Positions 57,601 through 64,000 of a stretch of 64,000 bases of DNA are shown here, piece by piece. Where the stretch lies: NCBI GenBank assembly GCA_934045905.1, contig OW203767.1, forward strand, positions 11,597,073-11,661,072. Direction: 5' to 3'. Numbering within the stretch: the stretch's first letter is position 1; the number at the start of each line of letters is the position of its first letter. The notes under the pieces are model-generated. The model ran no database searches and had not been told where the DNA came from. It saw only the letters and a list, made by a program, of their open reading frames with translations. Source of the DNA: Leuctra nigra (taxonomy: Eukaryota > Arthropoda > Insecta > Plecoptera > Leuctridae). The translations under genes were made by a program, and so were the position numbers.

Positions 57601-57826
57601 ATTTCAACCAGGAGATGTTGTTTGGAGAAAGACTTTTCCCCAATCAGATGCCGCGCGCTACTTCACGGCGAAGTTAGCACCGAAGTATACGCGGTGCTTC
57701 ATCCACAAGCGGGTGTCCAACCTAGTCTACGAGCTGCGGGAGGAAGATGGGCGAGTACTTCCAACCAGGTGGCACGTACAAGATCTCAAGCCGGATGCGA
57801 CGCCCGAAGCAGAAGATAATTTATAA
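54593..57826 (+). CDS. pol: Pol polyprotein: protease, RT, RNase H, integrase
   Basis: The frame has no usable ATG near its start and is open from 54581, so it should be made as a Gag-Pol fusion by -1 frameshift (about 1,077 pol codons). Counting residues from 54680: aspartic protease DSGA (D40); reverse transcriptase with FRRMPFGLHNSPATWQ and YLDD (D348, D349); RNase H with D501, E542 and D567; integrase zinc motif H694...C731-x2-C734; and catalytic D764, D824 and E859. The last two are 35 apart (D35E). The C-terminal integrase tail resembles a GPY/F-type module with no chromodomain. All catalytic residues are present and there is no stop or frameshift within. Confidence 0.94.
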   Translation, partial: SSSGSSVGRTPPAKLICSPPNEEWCDWLDVVANHSLRAKLDHILASAGNDSRPSLKVHVLGIAMQGLLDSGASRTILGRGGWEKIKALHPPLRKMEAGMVRVADGRSCQVLGEADLPIELDGRVKVLPILVVPLLERALYLGIDFWKTMRFVPDVAQGTWTFSDSGEIPRVAECTQIKDRLSPKERIQLEKMVTDLMALPQDKLGVTGLVHHKIDTGDAAPIKQRYYPYSPVIQKQINKELDEMLRDGVVEPSTSAWSSPIMLVEKPDSKAFRVCIDFRRVNAVTKRDAYPLPYVSAILDRLRNATYMSSLDLKTAYWQVPLEEESKEKTAFAVAGRGLFQFRRMPFGLHNSPATWQRLIDRVLGPELDPHVFVYLDDVIIVTPTFEAHFEVLQKVLQKLKAAGLTLNKDKCQFGRSELKYLGYMVDEGGLRVNTEKVTAMINYPTPKNVTEVRRFIGLASWYRRFVPDFATKMVPLNELTKGVRKGQRNPPWKWEEKHDLAFRQIKSHLVEAPLLTCPDFNRPFLIQTDASEVGLGAVISQEFEDGEKVIAYASRSLTKSERVYTTTELECLAVVWAVEKFRPYVEGSPFTVITDHHSLIWLHNLKDPRGRLARWAIRLQQYSFEILHRPGRNHAVPDALSRSVGLLESIEITKDDHDDWYTAQLKKVMDYPQNYPNWKAEDDKLWKRLLRRKKQFLLTPEDEGWRMVVPRSLRKSLLVEYHDQPTAGHLGTFKTIKRISETYYWPGMAADISRYVQKCKVCQSLKPVQQLPAGLMGSQREVTNPWQMISTDLMGPFPVSSKQNRFLLVIADCFTKYTLLFPLRTATAEKIAQIMEHEVFLVYGAPQYVICDNGTQYTSKQFVDKVTGYGGKILYNPNYHPQANPTERINRVLKTMIASYVKDNHRSWDKNLPQLRHAICTATHEATGFTPAFLNFGRELFLSGTSYRKLEEDGYAPRMGPREPRAKLLKELPALYAEVTDRLQRAHEKNSRIYNLRRRPLQFQPGDVVWRKTFPQSDAARYFTAKLAPKYTRCFIHKRVSNLVYELREEDGRVLPTRWHVQDLKPDATPEAEDNL

Positions 57827-57837
57827 AATAAATTCTT

Positions 57838-57856
57838 AAAAGAGGAAAAGGTGGAG
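57838..57856 (+). promoter_or_regulatory. Polypurine tract
   Basis: AAAAGAGGAAAAGGTGGAG is purine except for one T and lies 2 bp before the 3' LTR, where plus-strand synthesis would start. Confidence 0.75.
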
Positions 57857-57858
57857 TT

Positions 57859-58255
57859 TGTAACATGTAAACTGAGGGAGGGCGGCCGCCCGAGGTCAAC
57901 CGGTCATACAACCCCTCACGCGCTCGAGCAGGGGCTCGGGAGTTGTTGACCGGCCAGCGACGGAACTGGTTGTGTTGTGTGTTGTTAGAGAGACGTTTCT
58001 AGAAGCCGACGCAGGCAACTGATTTTTGTACAGAGAAAGAGTGTTGATCATTATTATTTGTCGGACTGTCTTACGACGACTTGTGCTGTGGGATTAAGAG
58101 TTATTAAAAGTATTGTTCAAGTGTGATTGTGTTCAAGGTGTTTTGTTTACGAGCTTCGTGCTTCCTCGTACCCCAGAAGCACGTGGCGCCCATCCCCGTC
58201 CGCCAGCGTTCCCCCACCCACCCCATTCCACCGTTAAGAAGGGGCAAACGTTATA
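57859..58255 (+). repeat. 3' LTR
   Basis: 397 bp, no difference from the 5' LTR found by eye. Confidence 0.93.
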
Positions 58256-60668
58256 CTTATGTAAAATACCCTAAAGGCCAAATTGCTGTTTAACAATTTC
58301 TAATTAGTAAATTATGGAATATAAATTAATCATTAGTCATTCATTAATCATTGTTATTAATCACTATTTAGAAGTACATTTATTTTATGATGGCAAATCA
58401 GCCATCCAGCAATTTCGATAAAAATTAGGTATAATATAAATTTATGAGATTCATAAATTATCAGGAAGTAAGGATAAACGGATTAGTCATATAAGGAAAT
58501 GAAATTTGTCTATTGAACATAAAAACAAATCATGCTGTATAAAAACTTCCTATACATTATTGCAGCGTATTTTTAAAATGTCATCTGAAGAATCAACAGA
58601 AACTATGGTAATCATAATCATGGACTAATATGTTTAGACTTGGTGAGTGTGTATTTCAAAAGTGCATAGTCATCTTGGATGTTTGATCCTGGATTTGAAA
58701 CTTGAAAGTCGGATTGGGATGAAATACGTTAATTGACGTGCACTGTCACGTAAATTCAACACGTAAAACTACTTAGACCCTTCACCAAGAAAGAGAAATC
58801 ACATCACATTATGATTTTTATATGTACTTATTGAAGATGACAAAATATCTTTCAATGAATGAAGAAATCGTTTTTTTCTGACAATCGCAAAGACTTTGCA
58901 GTTTCATACAAGACATTTGCTAGCACCGGTGAAGAATAAAATAAACTCTCTCTACGGTATTTTCTTAGTGAAAATACGTAGAGAAACCCATGATCATGAA
59001 TAATGTTTGGGATGTGACATTGGCGAATTGCTTGTGGTATGTAGAAGTCACAATAAAATGAAAGTAGCAGCATTCTTCTACTGCATTATGATGTTTTATA
59101 CAGTGGTTTTGCTTCGTGAGATGTATTAAAATATTGCAGTTATGTTGATTTTTTATTTTAGAAAGAGAATATGAAATTATGGGTGTTGTCATGACGTGGT
59201 CATTAGAAAACCGCAGGAAGGAAGATTGAATAGGCTCATTGAGTTGTTTGACAATTCAGTTATTGTGGAAATGTATAAGTGAAATGCTAGTGTAAGATTA
59301 TTTTTCACATTTCCGTGCTTTATTTTACCAAATAAGGATCTTATGCTGTACTGTAAGTTTCATAGTTAGTATCTACATTATTTTAATTTGGAAGAAATTC
59401 ATAAAATAAAAAAATCCTTAATATGATACCTTCCTTTACTTTTCAATACCATTTCTCATTGTATACTTGGACACAGTTTTCTGTAAAATTGTAATTGCGG
59501 TACATCATCTTTGTTATAGAGCAAAGATATGACCATCCCGAAAAATGTTTTACTTAATAACTTTATTGCATTCAAAACGAATATTAATTAAGGTTTGTAA
59601 TTCCACCATATAAAGATGTTTTAAATGAACGGTTCAAACATATATTTAAATGTTCAACTCGTTTCTATTTCTTTCAGAGAGAGATTTTCCAAACCAAATT
59701 GCTATACATTTTGTAGTACTAATTACAATTACATAAGACTGGAAGACCTTATTGGACGTGGGTTCAAACCCCAAGTAGGGTAACTCGTGCTCTCTATCTC
59801 ATCTCTTTAATCACTAACTAATAGTTAATAGATGTTGATGAGCACAACAAGTGAAAGATGCAACATTCCTAGGAGATCTTCCTTGGAAATCACGACTTTG
59901 TGATTGAATCTTCAGCTTCAAGTCGTGTCAAACACACTTGACTCGGCTTTCGTTTCTCTTCGAACTGTCTCAAAGAAGTGGCGTGGTGTTTGTTTAAGGT
60001 GGGATGCCCAAGTAGAGGTCTCCGATAGATATCTGAATTAATATGATTATTTAATAGATAATTTCCTTGTGCACCATATAAACACAATAGAAAGTGGGGG
60101 TAGCCGAACTAATTTCCAAGATATATCACTTTATAAATTTGAGTTAGCCCTATCTTTAACATGGCAAGTCGAATAAACACAGTAATTTTCCTAGTTAGAT
60201 TCAAACTATTTTCCGCGGATAGATTTTTTCCAAACACTAATATTATGTGTATTAGACATTAGGGAATTTATTAAGATTTTTATATATACACCTACCCGTA
60301 CGTTTTTAAAAGTTAGACGCCAAATTCTAAATAATTTTCCTATACCTCCTGTGTTAAAATTTCCTCATATTCTGAAGACATCATTTTGAAAACTCAATAT
60401 AAGTCGAGAGTTGCAAGTTACAAGACACTTGATGAAACTTTGACATAAAAATATAGTTGGAAAGTTGAAAAAATTATTAAAATTTGTAAATTTCAACCAA
60501 AAATATCAGTACAGTCATTTTTCTGTTAATTGTTTTACCGCTCTTATGCGAGTTTGTGCTACGTGGACTTTATTATTTGATGTTTCTGATAATGGTGGTA
60601 GATGGCACTCGCGCAGTATCGAAACAACAATCACGTCCCTCGTGCGATTTGCGATTTAAACGCGATCA
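58256..60668. other. AT-rich non-coding DNA
   Basis: A Pol III B-box-like GGTTCAAACCC lies at 59761-59771 without a convincing cloverleaf. No gene seen. Confidence 0.5.
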
Positions 60669-60837
60669 ATAGGCAAATGCTGGGAAGGTACCCTACTAAT
60701 AGGCCACGACCGCCTCATTTCCACCTTCCATCCTTACCTTCTCTTCACCATCATCTCCCAATCATCATCATAATCATTCATCCGTCGCCATTAGCCTCGC
60801 TGCAGTACAGTGCGACGTTAAGCCCCAGACAAAAAAA
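60669..60837 (+). repeat. SINE-like repeat, copy 3 (best preserved)
   Basis: It contains ATAGGCAAATGCTGGGAAGG, AATAGGCCACGACCGCCTCA, a CCACCTTCCATCCTTACCTT block, CCGTCGCCATTAGCC and AGTGCGACGTTAAGCCCCAG, then an A-run. The ordered blocks and A-tail fit a SINE body. The tRNA head is absent or unrecognisable. Confidence 0.65.
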
Positions 60838-62440
60838 TATCAGTAGGAGACTTGGTTGATGTTTTTATTGGGATCAATTTTTCTTTTTACAATATTATAC
60901 CGACTTGAACGTTAGGTGCAATCCTAGGTACTAGATTTTTTACCAATCAAAAATTAAAATAAAATCTAAAAAATCAGATGCTTTTAAAAATAGTTAGAAT
61001 TCTATGACATATTTTTCAATCAATTCAATCAACGACAATGTGACTCCATAAAATAGTGGTATGAAAAAAATGTAAGAAATAATAACAATACCAAATTTAA
61101 TTTTTATATGAATGTTCGGTTTTAGCCTCAAGCCCAATGTGCCATAAACTCCATAAACACGCGTGGCACGATTATGTCCAAGAAAGATCGTTTGTTGACC
61201 CCTGTTGTGTCATCAACATCATCATCACGTGCGTTGTTGACACTTTCCCTGAATGTCTCATTGAGAGAGGAAGATTACCTTGATTGGGTAATTTACTTAT
61301 CGAGTACATTAGATATGTATATATTGGTGCCATTGCCGACATATGAGTAACATACACTTTCACTTACACAGAACAGGTACTTACAGATTCAGAAAATATG
61401 ACAAAATCTTAAGAAAATTAACTTAATCTCCAAGAAATATTATCTTTAGAAATCAGATCTTGAGGACTGTAAAGTGAGAGGCAGATATATACGTATATAT
61501 AATTATAAAACACGTAATAAATAAACAACTAATTATTTTACACATCTAATTTTTATTTGTAGTGTGAAACTTCTGCACGTGATCCAGTAATTTAAATTGC
61601 ACCTAAGTAAATTTACTTATTCAAATCTTTTACAGTACAGACAAAACATGATGAAAACAAAATTAGGCCCTTAGTTTTGCTAAAGATATGTACAAAATCA
61701 TACTTTTAGTTCAGTATTTGCTATTATTGAATACCTTGAGGTAAATATCACCTAATTAGTATATTCAAGTGGGTAGTATATTTATGTTCTGTTTGATCAA
61801 TAGTCAATAAACATAGATTTTATATATCTGCAGGTGTGCCAACTGAAAGCGTATATATATCAAAGTGTCTAGTAAAACCATCCATGCAACCAGGAGTTAG
61901 TTTATTGATGATTTTCTAATCACTGAACATTGTTGAACTGGTATACACATTGTTCACAGAGACTTTGTATTTATTGCCTATTCATGCAAAAGCATTAACA
62001 TTAAAAACACTACCATGTCCATGCGATCCAAGGATATTAAACTATCTATTATATTAACTATAGAAGAGTAATAAAACATATGTTAGAATGTAAGGTATAG
62101 ATGCAGGTGTTTACAATCTAATGCAATGCAGCGAACTTTTTCACAATCACATTTTGTATGGAAACCACGAGATTGTCAAATTTACAAACGTGTAAATAAT
62201 AACGAGTATCTCAAACTTACTGAGATACACAGATACACAGACTGAGATATTGAGATATTTCAACTCGTTTAGCTTTTAACTTTGACTAGAGTTAACTTAA
62301 TCGCGAAATGCTCGGCCAACGGAGTTTATCTGACAGCAGAGAAGATTTTTGACTACAAATTATAAAATATATTTATACATTTATAAATTTATTTTAAATA
62401 TTTGTTAATAAAAACATAGATTATAGAATCTACAAATTTG
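60838..62440. other. AT-rich non-coding DNA
   Basis: No gene, RNA or repeat recognised. Confidence 0.5.
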
Positions 62441-62512
62441 AATGATTCAGTTGGTTGAAAAGTATGGACTGTCAATTTAAAGGGCGTGGGCTTACATCCC
62501 ACAGAAGGTAAA
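62441..62512 (+). pseudogene. Degenerate tRNA-Asp-like sequence
   Basis: It has a perfect T-arm-like hairpin GTGGG-CTTACAT-CCCAC (62486-62502), a D-arm-like TTCAGTTGGTTGAA, and an anticodon-loop-like CTGTCAA (GTC, Asp). The anticodon and acceptor stems pair poorly. It is a relic tRNA or SINE head. Confidence 0.35.
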
Positions 62513-63612
62513 TAAATTTGCAGTTCACCAACGTAAAATGAAAGTAGATTGGTTATGTATGGTTGGATTGGAGCGAAGCACACGGTTTTCGTCTCTTTAG
62601 TTCTTTTATTTTGTAATGTTTACAATAATATTATTTTTCTATTAGGGTAAACAATTAAAAAAATAAAATGTCAGTGATCTACAGAACTGCGAGCAATAAA
62701 AGATCGAAGTTGTCACAGTAACAATACGTACACCTCTGACTCCAGTCCAAGGATCACTGTTTCGAACCTGCTCCATGGATAATTGATTGACTCTGTGAAG
62801 CTCATGTCACTTGTAATATTATGTCATTAATCAAGAGTAACGATGTTCAAAGAGATTTTATCTCAATGTATGCATTCGCTTTTTAAACTAATTCATCACA
62901 ACTTGCTTTTTTCCCGCTAGGAATTCAGAACCGGTGTTTGTTATCGCTGCTTTGCTCGCTGCATGGCGCAAATATAATTGATATTAGTTCAAATATGATT
63001 AACTGCCGCCACAAAAGTGTTTAAAAAAAATGTGTAAGCTGAATGCACATACAAATTATATTAATACATTAACATGCCAAATTGCAAAAGGTCTGTTTTT
63101 TTCTCCTGTCTAGATCCTACAAAGAAACTGACCCTCCAAAAGTAGATTTAGAAACGTATATTGTTTTTTTTTCGTGATAACAAGAGTGTATATCATTATG
63201 CTTACAAGATTGTGATTCTGCCTACACTTACTTTCAACTGTATTTGAATTTTAGATTCATTGTCAGAAATTAAAAGTTCATTCCCTTGTTGCATGTCAGG
63301 AAATTTTATGACTTTCGATGTACAATTTTAATCCGTAATAAAACCCCCTTAATTTCCATAAAAATGTTTAATGCGTAAAACATTGCTTAATATTTATTGT
63401 AGTATAAACCGAATGAAGTTTTATAATACAACTCTGTGATAATCACGTATTTAATAAATTAAATATTTATAATTATAAAGATCTTCTTCTGCCACCAATT
63501 GTAATAAGTAAAATATTCCTAGTTGCGGGATGTTAAACATTGCATACAAAGTCATAAAACAAAGCACAATACTCATACGTGTGTTAAAGCAGCCTCTAAT
63601 TATTAATAACAG
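62513..63612. other. AT-rich non-coding DNA
   Basis: Nothing recognised beyond short hairpins. Confidence 0.5.
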
Positions 63613-63805
63613 TGATTCAGGGCTGCCGATCTGTTAATCTCCGGATGTCCTGGGTCGATTCCCGCTTCGTCCTTCCTGATTGAGGTTTTATAGCGGTGTT
63701 CCTAGTCCCGAGGAACATTCTCGGAAGGTTTCATACTTATAGACAACGACCGCCAACTTCCCTCCTTCCCAATGCTTCCTCATTATTCATACATTATTAT
63801 CCACG
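63613..63805 (+). repeat. SINE-like repeat, copy 4, with tRNA-like head
   Basis: GGGTCGATTCCCG (about 63652) resembles a T arm/B box. It is followed by the body blocks GAGGAACATTCTCGGAAGG, ATAGACAACGACCGCC and CCTCCTTCCC. It is diverged from copy 3 and is the only copy with a visible tRNA-like head. Confidence 0.5.
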
Positions 63806-63861
63806 GTACTCTTACCGTGGTGCTCTTACTCTGTGTGTTTTTTTTGTTTTTTTGTGTTCAC

Positions 63862-63960
63862 TGCCCTGGTCAAACCGTTCAACCAATCGATCTGAAATTT
63901 TGCACACGTACTTATGTAATCCGTGAGGCCTCTGGGATCGTTTTGGAACAGGATCCTGTG
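63862..63960. repeat. Dispersed repeat shared with 10.6 kb
   Basis: AACCGTTCAACCAATCGATC followed by TGAAATTTTGCACACGTAC matches, with changes, the block at about 10598-10640. It belongs to an unidentified repeat family. Confidence 0.4.
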
Positions 63961-64000
63961 ATTTATACATTTATTATGTGATTTTTGAAATTTAAACAAG

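Larger units (their letters stand above)
52877..58255 (+). mobile_element. Intact Ty3/gypsy LTR retrotransposon
   Basis: 5,379 bp with two 397-bp LTRs identical by eye, a primer site, gag, a -1 shifted pol (protease-RT-RNase H-integrase order, which defines Ty3/gypsy) and a polypurine tract. No env-like frame exists after pol. The right flank begins CTTA and the last two bases before the left LTR are TA, compatible with a 4-bp duplication mostly hidden by the gap. Identical LTRs and unbroken frames indicate a very recent insertion. Confidence 0.93.

Noticed and set aside
57827..57858. Possible env gene after gypsy pol
   Set aside because: Only 32 bp separate the pol stop from the 3' LTR, so there is no room for one.
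59761..59771. B-box-like GGTTCAAACCC as a tRNA gene
   Set aside because: No A box or cloverleaf at the right distance.

Overview
The window looks like AT-rich arthropod (probably insect) nuclear DNA. The support is an intron with a pyrimidine tract and AG acceptor leading into a long GC-rich terminal exon, AATAAA poly(A) signals, tRNA-derived SINE-like repeats, MITE-like hairpins, a Ty3/gypsy LTR retrotransposon and a Polinton/Maverick-like DNA element. The species cannot be named from the sequence alone. Only one host gene is well supported. Most of the rest is intergenic or intronic DNA and mobile elements.

Layout. 1-12.5 kb is AT-rich non-coding DNA with two MITE-like inverted-repeat elements (2794-2938, 4329-4680), a SINE-like copy (about 3.7 kb), a 36-bp minisatellite (7317-8229), an inverted pair of tRNA-like genes (9474-9652) and a 364-bp foldback repeat (10943-11306). 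12506-14337 is the last exon of a host gene for a highly charged, disordered protein with repeated (Y/F)SPE/YSPD motifs; a poly(A) signal follows at 14508.

The main object is a 14,868-bp element at 16743-31610. It has the 5'-AG...CT-3' ends and the 6-bp target duplication (ATCATG) expected of Polintons/Mavericks. It is nevertheless almost one perfect palindrome: each arm of about 7.2 kb carries a complete, apparently identical gene for a protein-primed-type family B DNA polymerase with N-terminal C2H2 zinc fingers and an internal endonuclease-VII-like Cys/His module. Nothing between the arms encodes an integrase, ATPase, protease or capsid protein. Tandem 31-bp repeats carrying the POU octamer ATTTGCAT lie just inside both ends. 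A decayed polymerase fragment in the opposite orientation sits near the centre of each arm, and a 312-bp CGGTT-rich loop joins the arms. Because the target duplication flanks the whole palindrome, the palindrome appears to have inserted as a unit.

31.6-52.7 kb is again AT-rich non-coding DNA with hairpins, orphan Pol III B boxes, a degenerate 29-bp tandem array, a SINE-like copy, a perfect DR1 nuclear-receptor-type site and the tail of a non-LTR (RTE-like) element. A 200-N gap (52675-52874) directly abuts a very young, apparently intact Ty3/gypsy retrotransposon (52877-58255). It has LTRs identical by eye, a tRNA-Lys-like primer site, gag, and protease-RT-RNase H-integrase in the -1 frame, reached through a GGGAAAA slippery heptamer. 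The remainder (58.3-64 kb) is non-coding with two more SINE-like copies and a tRNA-Asp-like relic.

The most unusual feature is the palindromic polymerase-only Polinton-like element: it looks like a replicating or mobile derivative that must borrow integrase and other functions from elsewhere.
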